Source: Candidatus Thiodiazotropha sp. (ex Codakia rugifera)
Lineage (GTDB): Bacteria > Pseudomonadota > Gammaproteobacteria > Chromatiales > Chromatiaceae
Direction of reading: 5' to 3'
Length of the DNA stretch: 64,000 nt
NCBI GenBank assembly: GCA_025656675.1
Contig: JAHXHN010000003.1
Location: 682,001-746,000 of the forward strand
The position numbers and the translations under genes are program-made. Below the pieces are notes generated by a model. The model did not search any database. It was given only the letters and a program-made list of their open reading frames with translations, and was not told the DNA's origin. Below, piece after piece: positions 10,196-18,864 of the stretch. The stretch's first letter is position 1, and every line of letters starts with the position of its first letter.

Positions 10196-11512
10196 TCAAC
10201 CACCCGGTATCTGCAGGACCTGCCCGATGCGGATGGTGTCACCCTTTAACTCATTGGCATGACGCAGGCGATTGACACTGATGTGGTAGCGGTTAGCTAT
10301 GGCAATCAGGGTATCGCCTGAAGAGATCACATGTTTACGAGGGGCTTTCACAGCTTGGCTGGCCGCCAGTAAGCTGCCAGGAGGGGGCTGGAACTTGAAG
10401 TAGGCCCGAATCCCTTTCATCAAGGCCTTGGCTACTTTTTGCTGATGCCCGGTATCTCTAAGGCGCCGTTCCTCATCCGGATTAGAGATGAAAGCGGTCT
10501 CCACCAGCATGGAGGGAATGTCGGGTGATTTCAAGACCACAAATCCGGCCTGTTGTACCTTACGCTTATGGGTTTTGCCCAAACCTTTAAGTTGTGACAG
10601 CACCCGGCTTGCCGCCTCCGAGCTGGCTTGCAGGGTGCCGATTTGGGAGAGATCCAGCAGTACGGAAGCGAGCATGTCATCTTTATCTTCCAACGATACA
10701 CCTCCCACCAAGTCAGCACTGTTTTCCCGTTCAGCCAACCAACGCGCTGCCTCATTTGAGGCTCCGCTACGTGAAAGCGTATACACAGAGGAACCCCGCA
10801 CACGGGGATCATGGAAGGCATCAGCATGGATTGACACAAACAGATCGGCCTGATGTTCCCTTGCTTTCGCAATCCGCTTACGTAATCCAAGATAGTAGTC
10901 ACCGTCACGTATCAGTACAGCGCGCATACCCTTTTGCTTATTGATCATCCCAACCAGTTTCCGGCCGATTGCGAGTACAACGTCCTTTTCGTAGGTACCT
11001 TTACGCCCGCGAGCACCAGGATCTTCTCCACCATGCCCCGGATCGACCGCTATTACGACATCCCTTTGCCCCATAGCCTTTGCGGTCTTCACAGGTTTAT
11101 TGCGCCGGCTGGCAGGACGCTTGTCATCATAGAGGTCGATAACCAGTCTATGTCCATACTCCCGATTGGGCTTGAGTGAGAAACTCTTGGGTTTGACTGC
11201 GCTGTTCAGGTCAAACACCACCCGCATGTCACGTTTGTTACGCGATGCAGAACGCATTCCCCTGATAATCTTGTTCTCTTTGGTGGGGTCGGGCAGATGT
11301 TTGGTCAGGGTGGTATTTTCTAGATCGAGTACCAGTCGATTGGGAGCCTGCAGGGTGAATATCTTATGCGTTATCTGTGCATTCGCATCGAATACCAATC
11401 TGACATGATCAGGGGCAGACCAGATTCGCAGCCCAGTGACTTCTGACTGCTTTGCATAGAGAGGGAAGCTGCTGAGCAGCGCCAGGAGTAACAGTACGAG
11501 GTTTTTCCCCAT
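10196..11512 (-). CDS. amiB: N-acetylmuramoyl-L-alanine amidase, AmiB type with LysM
   Basis: Periplasmic amidase that cuts septal peptidoglycan during daughter-cell separation. The 438-aa start at 11512 gives MGKNLVLLLLALLSSFPLYA, a Sec signal peptide. An AMIN domain follows (about 25-130, VTGLRIWSAPDHVRLVFDAN). The Amidase_3 catalytic domain (about 150-375) has zinc/catalytic blocks VAVDPGHGGEDPGA, SIHADAF and LVETAFISNPDEE. A C-terminal LysM repeat (HVISSGDTLIAIANRYHISV...) anchors it to the wall. LysM plus position between tsaE and mutL match AmiB rather than AmiC. A 22-codon longer frame exists but would put the signal peptide inside the protein. Confidence 0.95.
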   Translation of the reverse strand: MGKNLVLLLLALLSSFPLYAKQSEVTGLRIWSAPDHVRLVFDANAQITHKIFTLQAPNRLVLDLENTTLTKHLPDPTKENKIIRGMRSASRNKRDMRVVFDLNSAVKPKSFSLKPNREYGHRLVIDLYDDKRPASRRNKPVKTAKAMGQRDVVIAVDPGHGGEDPGARGRKGTYEKDVVLAIGRKLVGMINKQKGMRAVLIRDGDYYLGLRKRIAKAREHQADLFVSIHADAFHDPRVRGSSVYTLSRSGASNEAARWLAERENSADLVGGVSLEDKDDMLASVLLDLSQIGTLQASSEAASRVLSQLKGLGKTHKRKVQQAGFVVLKSPDIPSMLVETAFISNPDEERRLRDTGHQQKVAKALMKGIRAYFKFQPPPGSLLAASQAVKAPRKHVISSGDTLIAIANRYHISVNRLRHANELKGDTIRIGQVLQIPGG

Positions 11513-11616
11513 TTCCCAATGACCTGATGAATATAAGAAATTCACTCTAAAAATAGCATGTGACAAATATTTTTCCAAGGTTTTCTGTAGGATAGGCCGA
11601 TTTTCTTTAAAAACAA

Positions 11617-12087
11617 TTAACCTTTTGCCAGATCCCCCTGTAGTGCCTCGTAACTTTTGGCTCCCTGCGCACTCTCTGCAGAGAAAACCAGGATCCGTCC
11701 CTGGCCCTGATGTGAAATCCGAACCTTGAGATCTGCGGGTGGTAATAGACCCTCACCCCTCTCCGGCCATTCAATCAGTAAAATCGCATCAGAACCCAGC
11801 AAATCTTCGATTCCAAGATATTCCAGCTCCTCAGGATCCGCTAATCGGTAGAGGTCGAAATGATAACAGGATAGTGGGCCCAGCTCATAGGGTTCAAGCA
11901 GTGTGTAAGTTGGGCTTTTGACCCTTCCCTGATAGCCAAGTTGTCTCAGAAAGCCTCTAGCCAGGGTCGTCTTGCCCACGCCAAGATCACCTTCGAGGTA
12001 GACAATACAAGGCGGGATACAGTTCACTGCCAATCGTCGACCAATAGCCTCTTGTTCAGCTTCCCCCTCCACTTCAATCTCAAACAC
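11617..12087 (-). CDS. tsaE: tRNA threonylcarbamoyladenosine biosynthesis ATPase TsaE
   Basis: ATPase that works with TsaB and TsaD in forming t6A37 of ANN-decoding tRNAs. The 156-residue reading has the P-loop GDLGVGKTT at 33-41, followed by SPTYTLLEPYE and the HFDLYRLADPEELEYLGIEDLL block typical of the family. The gene start lies inside the end of nnr: three successive GTG codons follow a GGAGG ribosome-binding site, and the last (12087) has the best spacing; the others (12090, 12093) would add one or two residues. The overlap with nnr mirrors the nnr-tsaE arrangement (yjeF-yjeE) in E. coli. Confidence 0.94.
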   Translation of the reverse strand: MFEIEVEGEAEQEAIGRRLAVNCIPPCIVYLEGDLGVGKTTLARGFLRQLGYQGRVKSPTYTLLEPYELGPLSCYHFDLYRLADPEELEYLGIEDLLGSDAILLIEWPERGEGLLPPADLKVRISHQGQGRILVFSAESAQGAKSYEALQGDLAKG

Positions 12088-13591
12088 CACCACCCTCCAG
12101 GTTAAGCAGGGTCCGTAATTCAGGTAACAGATCACTGGCCAACAGGCCTATTTCACCCTTGATTGACGCCCTGTCGCCTGCTGCCGCATGTAGACAGACC
12201 CCAAGCTCGGCGGCATCGCGAAGTGAATAACCCTGGGCAATTGAAGCACCGATAATACCACTCAATACATCGCCGCTACCGCCTGTAGCCATACCAGGGT
12301 TACCATCGCTGCACAATGCAGGCGGGTGGCCGGCACCTTCACTAATCAGGCTGCCAGCACCTTTTAGCACTACCACCCCGCCAAATCGAAGCTGTAGCTC
12401 TTCACAGGCGGCGAATCTGTCATTTTGGACCATTTGCGTGTCACAACCCAGAAGTCTGGAGGCTTCACCGGGATGGGGAGTCAGCACCCAGTTTTCACGA
12501 TGCATGGGGTATTCAGCCAGCCAATACAGGGCATCCGCATCCAAAACGGTGGGTAAACTACTCTCGAGTGAAGCACGATAGACCCTTTGCCCCCAATCAG
12601 AACGACCCAAACCCGGTCCCAGGACTAAACAGTTAGCACGTTTCTGCAGCCTGAGCAGGTCCTCCCTGTCAGTCACCCCATTGACCATCAATTCAGGGCG
12701 CCCCTGGTTGATGAAAGGAGCATGGTCCGGGTGGGTTGCGAGCGTCACCAGTCCGACGCCACTCCTGGCAGCTGCCTCAGCAGCAAGTCGCGCTGCCCCT
12801 GAATACCCTTGATCGCCTGCCACCACGAGCAGATGACCAAAATCACCCTTGTGCGCACTACGCTGTCGTGGAGAGACCAGGTGGGACCGCTTTTGCCAGT
12901 CAATACGCCGGGCTGCAACGACTTGTCGCGCATAGATACGTGCCGGAACATCTAACGCATCGAATGTGACCTCCCCACAACAATCAGGGCCACGCCCGGT
13001 AAACATCCCCTGTTTGAGGCCGATAAAACTGATAGTCACATCGGCTTCTATGGCACAACCCATGACACGTCCACTGTCTGCATGAAGCCCCGATGGGATA
13101 TCGACGGCAAATACCGGGGCCTGATGACGATTGATCTGTTCTATGGCTGATGCCCACCGGCCGACAACTTCACGCTCAAGTCCCGTGCCAAGAATGGCAT
13201 CGACAATCAAACCTGGCTTTCCTGTCACTCCTTCAAAGGGTTCGATGTTTTGGCCTAAACTTGACCAGGCCTTGGCCATTGTCAGTGCATCCCCCTTGAG
13301 TTGATGCACATCCCCGAGTTGCAATACCCGCACCTGGAGACCCGCTTCTCTCGCCAACCTGGCAATGACATAGCCATCACCACCATTATTGCCCATGCCG
13401 CAAACCACCAGAACCTCAGATAGATCCGGCCAGTGATCCTGCATGCACTGGAATGCGCGGCTACCGGCACGTTCCATCAGCTCAGCCCCGGGAATCGCGA
13501 ACTCCTCTATTGCAATTCGATCTAACTCGCGCACCTGCCCGGCCCGATAGAGGGCATAGGGTAGTTCTTCGGTATATGGCATTAGGCGCAT
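12080..13591 (-). CDS. nnr: Bifunctional NAD(P)H-hydrate epimerase/dehydratase
   Basis: Repairs hydrated NADH/NADPH: the N-terminal YjeF_N domain epimerises R/S-NAD(P)HX and the C-terminal carbohydrate-kinase-like domain dehydrates the S form with ADP or ATP. The 503-aa protein shows the epimerase block GMGNNGGDGYVIARLA and DIPSGLHADSG, and the dehydratase blocks GHLLVVAGDQGYSGAARLAAEA, VLTPHPGEASRLLG, VLKGAGSLI and GNPGMATGGSGDVLSGIIGA. The start at 13591 is preferred because a GGA lies just upstream; ATG at 13582 is possible. It heads the minus-strand nnr-tsaE-amiB-mutL group. Confidence 0.95.
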   Translation of the reverse strand: MRLMPYTEELPYALYRAGQVRELDRIAIEEFAIPGAELMERAGSRAFQCMQDHWPDLSEVLVVCGMGNNGGDGYVIARLAREAGLQVRVLQLGDVHQLKGDALTMAKAWSSLGQNIEPFEGVTGKPGLIVDAILGTGLEREVVGRWASAIEQINRHQAPVFAVDIPSGLHADSGRVMGCAIEADVTISFIGLKQGMFTGRGPDCCGEVTFDALDVPARIYARQVVAARRIDWQKRSHLVSPRQRSAHKGDFGHLLVVAGDQGYSGAARLAAEAAARSGVGLVTLATHPDHAPFINQGRPELMVNGVTDREDLLRLQKRANCLVLGPGLGRSDWGQRVYRASLESSLPTVLDADALYWLAEYPMHRENWVLTPHPGEASRLLGCDTQMVQNDRFAACEELQLRFGGVVVLKGAGSLISEGAGHPPALCSDGNPGMATGGSGDVLSGIIGASIAQGYSLRDAAELGVCLHAAAGDRASIKGEIGLLASDLLPELRTLLNLEGGGV

Positions 13592-13750
13592 CAGTCCATT
13601 CTCATAAAAAAACCGACCCAACAATACCGTGTTGCCGGTGATGGTTCAAAGCGCCACCCCCATAAAACCTGCAAGCATTTGGCATCTTCACCTTTATCGA
13701 CAGCCTTAAACAGATTCATATTGATGACTGATATATAGTGCTTGATTATC

Positions 13751-13987
13751 CTAGATTCCGCAGTTGACTGCTGATATCTGACGTATGGTAATGAAATGCT
13801 GAATCAAATACTGGATTTTTACCGCACCCACTGGATGAATTGTGGCGTGCTACATGGATTTGTGAATAATCCCAACTCACCCAGCTATGTTGTCGTTCAT
13901 GTGAAGGGAATAGCCATTAACGGCGAACGACGCCATGCCGGGCACGCCGGGATTTCCCTCGAATCCATGTTCAACTGCAGATTCTAG
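13751..13987. repeat. MITE-like segment with 17-bp terminal inverted repeats
   Basis: The nnr-queG gap (13592-13991, 400 bp) holds this segment. CTAGATTCCGCAGTTGA at 13751-13767 pairs with TCAACTGCAGATTCTAG at 13971-13987 at 15 of 17 positions. Between them is a 63-codon open frame (13796-13987, no recognisable product) whose stop lies in the right repeat, and a GC-rich patch near 13921-13960. The queG ATG begins four bases after the right repeat and has no clear ribosome-binding site. No target-site duplication is evident. It could be a miniature element or a decayed gene fragment. The rest of the gap shows nothing recognisable. Confidence 0.5.
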
Positions 13988-13991
13988 AATT

Positions 13992-15080
13992 ATGAATCAG
14001 AAACTCAATCATGCCGAACTATTGACTTTAACCAAACAGATAAAGGATTGGGGGCGAGGGCTTGGGCTAAATGGAATCGGTATCACCGATACGGACCTGA
14101 CCCATGCTGAGGCCAATCTTTTGGAATGGTTGGAAAACGGCTTTCATGGCGAGATGAATTATATGGCAAAGCACGGCACCAAGCGTTGCCGTCCTACGGA
14201 ACTGGAACCTGGCACCTCACGGATCATTTCAGTGAGACTGGACTACCTTCCGGAACCGCTAGCCAAGGCCGAACAGGCATTGCATGATCCTGATAAGGCA
14301 TTCATTGCACGCTATGCACTCGGACGTGATTACCATAAATTGTTGCGGAAAAGGCTTCAAAAACTGGCCGATAGGATCAAACAAGCTGTACCTGAGGCTC
14401 AATACAGGGTTTATGTGGATTCAGCGCCGGTTATGGAGAAACCATTGGCACAAAAGGCCGGATTGGGCTGGATTGGGAAACACACAAATCTTATCGCTAA
14501 AGATGCAAGTTCCTGGTTTTTCCTTGGTGAAATCTACACCAATATCCCATTAATTTGTGATCAACCTGCCCGGCAGCACTGTGGTGACTGCGAAGCCTGT
14601 ATCAGAAGCTGCCCAACGCAAGCCATCATCGCCCCTTATCAATTGGATGCAAGACGTTGTATCGCCTATCTGACCATCGAACTGCAAGGCTCGATTCCCG
14701 AGCATCTCAGGACGGCCATTGGTAACCGAATATTCGGCTGTGATGACTGCATGCAGGTCTGTCCATGGAACCGTTTTGCCCCACTCACGAAAGAGAACGA
14801 CTTTCTCCCTCGCGCATCCCTCGACAGCTCCACCCTGGTACGCCTGTTCGACTGGGACGAGGCCACATTTCTGAAAAGCACTGAAGGTTCGGCAATCCGC
14901 CGCTTAGGACATCTGCGCTGGCTGAGAAATATTGCAGTAGCACTCGGGAACGCACAGACCACAGCTGAGGTTATTTCCTCACTGAGTCGCCGACTGAACC
15001 ATGATTCGGCACTCCTGGTTGAACATGTCGACTGGGCTCTGGCACGCCATCAAGGTAAACGTAGAAAATGGTCGCGGTAG
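13992..15080 (+). CDS. queG: Epoxyqueuosine reductase QueG
   Basis: Cobalamin- and Fe-S-dependent enzyme that reduces epoxyqueuosine to queuosine in tRNA. The 362-aa protein contains the N-terminal DUF1730 domain ([34 protein letters not shown]) and the [16 protein letters not shown] block, [10 protein letters not shown], then two [4Fe-4S] motifs: [16 protein letters not shown] and [11 protein letters not shown] with the upstream Cys partners, and a C-terminal HEAT-like region. The ATG at 13992 is used rather than a 19-codon extension that reads through an inverted repeat. Its 3' end overlaps the convergent orn gene by 31 bp. Confidence 0.96.
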   Translation: MNQKLNHAELLTLTKQIKDWGRGLGLNGIGITDTDLTHAEANLLEWLENGFHGEMNYMAKHGTKRCRPTELEPGTSRIISVRLDYLPEPLAKAEQALHDPDKAFIARYALGRDYHKLLRKRLQKLADRIKQAVPEAQYRVYVDSAPVMEKPLAQKAGLGWIGKHTNLIAKDASSWFFLGEIYTNIPLICDQPARQHCGDCEACIRSCPTQAIIAPYQLDARRCIAYLTIELQGSIPEHLRTAIGNRIFGCDDCMQVCPWNRFAPLTKENDFLPRASLDSSTLVRLFDWDEATFLKSTEGSAIRRLGHLRWLRNIAVALGNAQTTAEVISSLSRRLNHDSALLVEHVDWALARHQGKRRKWSR

Positions 15081-15598
15081 TAGCGTAATTCGTCAATGGA
15101 ATCCTTAATATCATCCAGTGCCAGATGCTTACCCTCCTTGCTAAAGCCTTCACTCAGTGAGGGTGACCATCGATTGACAAGCTCTTTCAAAGTACTGACA
15201 TCCAGATTTCTATAATGGAAGAAAGCCTCAAGTTTTGGCATGGTCCTGGCCAGAAAACGTCTATCCTGGCAAATACTGTTGCCACACATGGGGGAGGCAC
15301 CGGCAGGCACATATTTCACAAGAAAATCGAGTGTCTCGGCTTCTGCACTGGCCTCGTTATAGTCACTTCCCCTGACCCGTTCAAGCAGTCCGGAACCACC
15401 ATGCTGGCGCTGATTCCATGCATCCATCGCATCCAGTCTTTGCTGGGATTGGTGAATTGCAATCATCGGTCCTTCAGCAAGGATATTGAGTCTGGCATCG
15501 GTTACAATAGTCGCGATTTCAATGATCTCATCCTTCTGTGTATCAAGCCCGGTCATTTCCAGGTCGATCCAAATTAGATTGGAGGCATCAACAGGCAT
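15050..15598 (-). CDS. orn: Oligoribonuclease
   Basis: DEDDh 3'-5' exonuclease that degrades 2-5-nt RNAs, including pGpG from c-di-GMP turnover. The 182-aa product has the DEDD motifs: Exo[11 protein letters not shown] (Asp/Glu), ExoII with [16 protein letters not shown], and Exo[21 protein letters not shown] with the catalytic His/Asp. The start [19 protein letters not shown] matches E. coli length; an 11-codon extension is less likely. The gene is convergent with queG and their coding ends overlap by 31 bp; it diverges from the M48 peptidase gene. Confidence 0.97.
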   Translation of the reverse strand: MPVDASNLIWIDLEMTGLDTQKDEIIEIATIVTDARLNILAEGPMIAIHQSQQRLDAMDAWNQRQHGGSGLLERVRGSDYNEASAEAETLDFLVKYVPAGASPMCGNSICQDRRFLARTMPKLEAFFHYRNLDVSTLKELVNRWSPSLSEGFSKEGKHLALDDIKDSIDELRYYRDHFLRLP

Positions 15599-15687
15599 CT
15601 TATTATCCTTGTTCAGTGACGGGTTTAGCATGACCGCCGGATTCTAGCAGGAACCCAACGGAGACTGTATCCTTGGAAGCGAACTGG

Positions 15688-15707
15688 CCAGAATCAACTG
15701 ATTCTGG
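15688..15707. repeat. Perfect 9-bp palindrome in the orn/M48 divergent region
   Basis: CCAGAATCA and TGATTCTGG flank a two-base centre, giving a near-perfect 20-bp palindrome halfway between the divergent starts of orn (15598) and the M48 peptidase gene (15760). It has the size and position of a dimeric regulator operator, but it could equally be a small repeat element. Confidence 0.45.
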
Positions 15708-15759
15708 ATGGACACTATTTACCCAACTGTGATATCACAACGGACCTTAATTACGACTG

Positions 15760-17007
15760 ATGTCTCTTTTTACACAACTCTTTCTTATATGCTTAACACT
15801 CGGCACACTACTCCAGTTTTGGTTGCTAGTGCGCCACCTCGGTCATGTCGCTAAAAATCGTGGGGAAGTACCCTTTGAATTCAGCGGTAAAGTCGACCTC
15901 AGCGATCATCAAAAAGCAGCCGATTACACCCAAGCCAAGGGTAAAATCGCCGCTATAGAGATTTTTCTGGGTGTGGTGTTGCTGCTATTCTGGACACTCG
16001 GAGGCGGACTCGATCTGTTGGACCGCTATTGGCGGGGGTTTGATTGGGGAGAGATCATCTTAGGGATGATATTTATCTTCTCCTTTTTCTTTATCAGCAG
16101 CCTGCTTGACCTTCCGTTCAGCCTATATCGCACATTTCGTATGGAGGCTGCATTCGGTTTCAACCGTATCACTCCAATCCAATACCTCAAAGATCACCTA
16201 CTCGGTATCCTGCTTGCCCTCTTGCTGGGAGGACCATTGCTGTGGGTCATCCTGCAATTGATGGAGAGTGCCGGCAGCTACTGGTGGTTAGCAGCATGGG
16301 CAGTCTGGATGGGCTTCTCTCTGACCTTAAGCTGGGCCTACCCGCGTTTTATCGCACCACTCTTCAATACCTTTACCCCACTGGATGAAGGTGAAATGCG
16401 CGATCGTATCCAAGGCTTGTTACAACGATGTGGATTCACCAGCGACGGGATCTTTGTCATGGATGGTTCGAAACGATCAAGCCATGGTAATGCTTACTTC
16501 ACAGGCTTTGGAAAAAGTAAGCGTATTGTCTTTTTCGACACCCTGTTGGAGGCCCTGAGTATCGATGAGATGGAAGCTGTCCTGGCCCATGAACTGGGTC
16601 ATTTTCACTACAAACACATTATCAAGCAGATGGTACTGATGGGATTTCTTTCGCTGGTAGGTATGGCGCTTCTTGGATGGCTATCCCAGCAGCCCTGGTT
16701 CTACAGCGGACTTGGCATTACCCATCCATCGAATTCAGCCGCTCTGCTGCTGTTTATGCTCACTATCCCGGTATTCACCACTTTTTTCACCCCATTCGGG
16801 AGCTACCTCTCCCGTCGTTACGAGTTTCAAGCCGACGATTACGCCATCAAGCAGACAAATGGGGAGTTTCTTGTGCAAGCACTGGTCAAACTCTATCAAG
16901 ACAATGCGAGTACACTGACGCCCGACCCGCTCTATTCGCTGTTTCATGACAGCCACCCGCCAGCTCCAGTGCGCATTGCCCATATTTCTCAACAAAGCTC
17001 AGGTTAA
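15760..17007 (+). CDS. M48-family metallopeptidase, Ste24/CAAX protease type
   Basis: Integral inner-membrane zinc endopeptidase. The 415-aa protein has several hydrophobic helices (about residues 5-25, 66-82, 98-118, 148-166, 176-195, 290-310, 325-345), the zinc site HELGH at 277-281, and a downstream third-ligand region SRRYEFQADDYAI. The N-terminal Ste24-type extension (PFRTFRMEAAFGFNRITPIQYLKD-like block at about 123-145) separates it from short HtpX. Bacterial members probably take part in membrane protein quality control; the substrate is unknown. It heads a plus-strand run with a small cytochrome c (12-bp gap), rsgA and a CarS-like gene. Confidence 0.93.
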   Translation: MSLFTQLFLICLTLGTLLQFWLLVRHLGHVAKNRGEVPFEFSGKVDLSDHQKAADYTQAKGKIAAIEIFLGVVLLLFWTLGGGLDLLDRYWRGFDWGEIILGMIFIFSFFFISSLLDLPFSLYRTFRMEAAFGFNRITPIQYLKDHLLGILLALLLGGPLLWVILQLMESAGSYWWLAAWAVWMGFSLTLSWAYPRFIAPLFNTFTPLDEGEMRDRIQGLLQRCGFTSDGIFVMDGSKRSSHGNAYFTGFGKSKRIVFFDTLLEALSIDEMEAVLAHELGHFHYKHIIKQMVLMGFLSLVGMALLGWLSQQPWFYSGLGITHPSNSAALLLFMLTIPVFTTFFTPFGSYLSRRYEFQADDYAIKQTNGEFLVQALVKLYQDNASTLTPDPLYSLFHDSHPPAPVRIAHISQQSSG

Positions 17008-17019
17008 AGGAGATACCAC

Positions 17020-17304
17020 ATGATTCAGATTGTTATACCGGCCGCGATACTGATTTTGGCCGCAACTTCTTCACAAGCTGCCGATCTGGCAGTAGGCAAG
17101 AAACTGAATGATGAGCACTGTGTAAAATGTCACGGCAGCGAAGTCTATACACGAACTGACAGACGAGTAACCTCACTTCCAGGATTGCATAAACAGGTAC
17201 GCTTCTGTGAACAGAACTTGGGGCTGACCTGGTTTGATGACGAAGTGGCCAATACTGCCACTTACCTCAATCTGGAGTACTACAAATTCAATCAATCCCC
17301 TTGA
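17020..17304 (+). CDS. Small monoheme cytochrome c, periplasmic
   Basis: A 94-residue protein with a signal peptide ([20 protein letters not shown], cleavage after SQA) and one heme-binding CVKCH at about residues 35-39. The distal part ([17 protein letters not shown]) resembles the C-terminal helix of class I cytochromes c, though there is no clear Met ligand, so the sixth ligand may be something else. An AAAGGAG ribosome-binding site lies upstream. It is placed between the M48 peptidase and rsgA genes, a neighbourhood without an obvious respiratory complex. Its electron partner cannot be told from the sequence. Confidence 0.88.
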   Translation: MIQIVIPAAILILAATSSQAADLAVGKKLNDEHCVKCHGSEVYTRTDRRVTSLPGLHKQVRFCEQNLGLTWFDDEVANTATYLNLEYYKFNQSP

Positions 17305-17316
17305 GTCTTTCACTTC

Positions 17317-18318
17317 GTGGCTAAACGCCGTCTGACAATTCAGCAGAAAAGCCGTATCCAGGCCATTCAGGAGAAGCGTCGGCAGCATCTTGAGAAAAAG
17401 GCAAATCAATCCCTCACCGAAGCTGCTGATAATCCCTCTCAGGAAGGACGAGTCATCATTCGTCATGGTGCTACGTTGGGTATTGTGGATAAGGAAGGGA
17501 GACTGTTTCGCTGCCAGACTCGCCAAAACATCGGTCATCCTGTGTGTGGTGATCAGGTGATCTGGCAACCCGTGGACAATAAGACAGGTGTTGTCACGGC
17601 TCTCATGTCGAGAAAGAGTGTCCTTAGTCGTCCTGACTACAGTGGTCGGCATAAACCCCTGGCTGCCAATATCTCACAACTGGTAATTGTACTCGCACCA
17701 AAGCCAGAACCCAGCGGCTACCTGTTGGACCAATACCTCATCACAGCCGAGACTATTCGTATCCCACCCCTGATTGCCATTAATAAGATTGACCTGTTGC
17801 AAGATCAAGAAGAGCAACATTTCTTGCAGCGCCTGCAACCCTACAAAGCAATCGGTTACCCGGTCATTGGCGTCAGTGCCAAAAGTGAGCATGGACTGGA
17901 CTCATTGATCGAAAGGTTAAAAGGGGAGACAAGTATTCTGGTGGGGCAATCGGGTGTTGGAAAGTCGTCACTGATCAATAGCTTGTTACCCGATCATGAG
18001 GTAGATACAGGCAAACTTTCTGAAACTACGGGGCTTGGTAGACACACCACATCGGCTGCTACCTGTTATGCTCTTCCCCAGGGTGGAGAATTGATCGATT
18101 CACCCGGTGTCCGCAGTTTCCGTCTTACCGACCTCTCCCGCAAGGAACTGGAACAGGGTTTTGCGGAGTTCCGTCCCTTCCTTGGCCACTGTCGTTTTCA
18201 TAACTGCACTCACGCTCATGAGCCTGACTGTGCCATTCGAGCTGCCGTGACCAAGGGAGATATAACATCGCTACGCTTGGAAAACTTTCTCAAGCTGAGC
18301 CAGGCCGTTACACGTTAA
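17317..18318 (+). CDS. rsgA: Ribosome small-subunit biogenesis GTPase RsgA
   Basis: Circularly permuted GTPase that checks late 30S maturation. The 333-aa protein starts at a GTG (MAKRRLTIQQKSRIQ, a basic N-terminus). It has an OB-fold (about 40-100), the permuted G motifs NKIDL at 156-160, SAKSEHG near 188 and the P-loop GQSGVGKSS at 210-218, then DSPGVRSF. A C-terminal zinc motif spans CRFHNCTHAHEPDC. All motifs are complete. It follows the small cytochrome by 12 bp and precedes the CarS-like gene by 4 bp, so the run is probably one transcript. Confidence 0.96.
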   Translation: MAKRRLTIQQKSRIQAIQEKRRQHLEKKANQSLTEAADNPSQEGRVIIRHGATLGIVDKEGRLFRCQTRQNIGHPVCGDQVIWQPVDNKTGVVTALMSRKSVLSRPDYSGRHKPLAANISQLVIVLAPKPEPSGYLLDQYLITAETIRIPPLIAINKIDLLQDQEEQHFLQRLQPYKAIGYPVIGVSAKSEHGLDSLIERLKGETSILVGQSGVGKSSLINSLLPDHEVDTGKLSETTGLGRHTTSAATCYALPQGGELIDSPGVRSFRLTDLSRKELEQGFAEFRPFLGHCRFHNCTHAHEPDCAIRAAVTKGDITSLRLENFLKLSQAVTR

Positions 18319-18322
18319 TGGA

Positions 18323-18805
18323 ATGGCTATCGAATTAAAGCTTTTGTTACTCCTGGTAGTGGCAAACGGTGCACCTATCCTGGCAAGACATCTTTTTGGC
18401 GCCCGTTTCAATTGGCCACTGGATGGTGGTTATCTGACCTCCAAGGGGCACTATCTTCTCGGTCCATCCAAGACGGTTCGGGGTCTGATTGCAGCCGTTG
18501 TAGTGACCTCGGCAATCGCTCATATGATAAAAATTGATTGGCAATGGGGAGCGATGATTGGTGCTGCAGCCATGCTCGGTGATCTGGTTGCCAGTTTCAT
18601 TAAACGACGACTCGACATGCCACCTAGCAGCCAGGCATTTGGCCTGGATCAGATTCCTGAAGCATTACTGCCTCTTCTTTTCTGTGTCACAGTATTCGAT
18701 CTAAGTTGGTGGAGTGTCCTCTTTCTGGTTTTGGCTTTTTTAGTGGTGGTGCCTTTGCTCTCACGACTGCTCTTTCTGCTTGGCATCCGCAGACGGCCTT
18801 ATTAG
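18323..18805 (+). CDS. CarS-like (CDP-archaeol synthase/DUF46) membrane protein
   Basis: A 160-aa protein with about four transmembrane helices and the conserved CarS/CdsA-related signature region (PLDGG near 33-37, LLGPSKTVRGL near 45-55, GDLVASFIKRRLDMPPSS near 84-101, FGLDQIPEAL near 106-115). In Archaea CarS transfers CMP from CTP to archaetidic acid; bacterial homologues are annotated the same way, but the substrate in a phosphatidate-based membrane is unknown. It starts four bases after the rsgA stop. The Asp/Lys/Arg residues of the cytidylyltransferase signature are present, so it may be an active CDP-lipid synthase. Confidence 0.8.
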   Translation: MAIELKLLLLLVVANGAPILARHLFGARFNWPLDGGYLTSKGHYLLGPSKTVRGLIAAVVVTSAIAHMIKIDWQWGAMIGAAAMLGDLVASFIKRRLDMPPSSQAFGLDQIPEALLPLLFCVTVFDLSWWSVLFLVLAFLVVVPLLSRLLFLLGIRRRPY

Positions 18806-18864
18806 GGTACAAAACAGCCTCAGCAGGGCGTATTGGATTAGTGTTAACAGGCCCTAAGGAAGCG

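Noticed and set aside
9948-10199. 83-codon minus-strand frame between amiB and mutL
   Set aside because: Starts at TTG over the amiB stop, runs into a hairpin, and has no recognisable domain.
13796-13987. 63-codon plus-strand frame as a gene
   Set aside because: Lies between terminal inverted repeats, has no ribosome-binding site or recognisable product, and its stop is inside a repeat arm.
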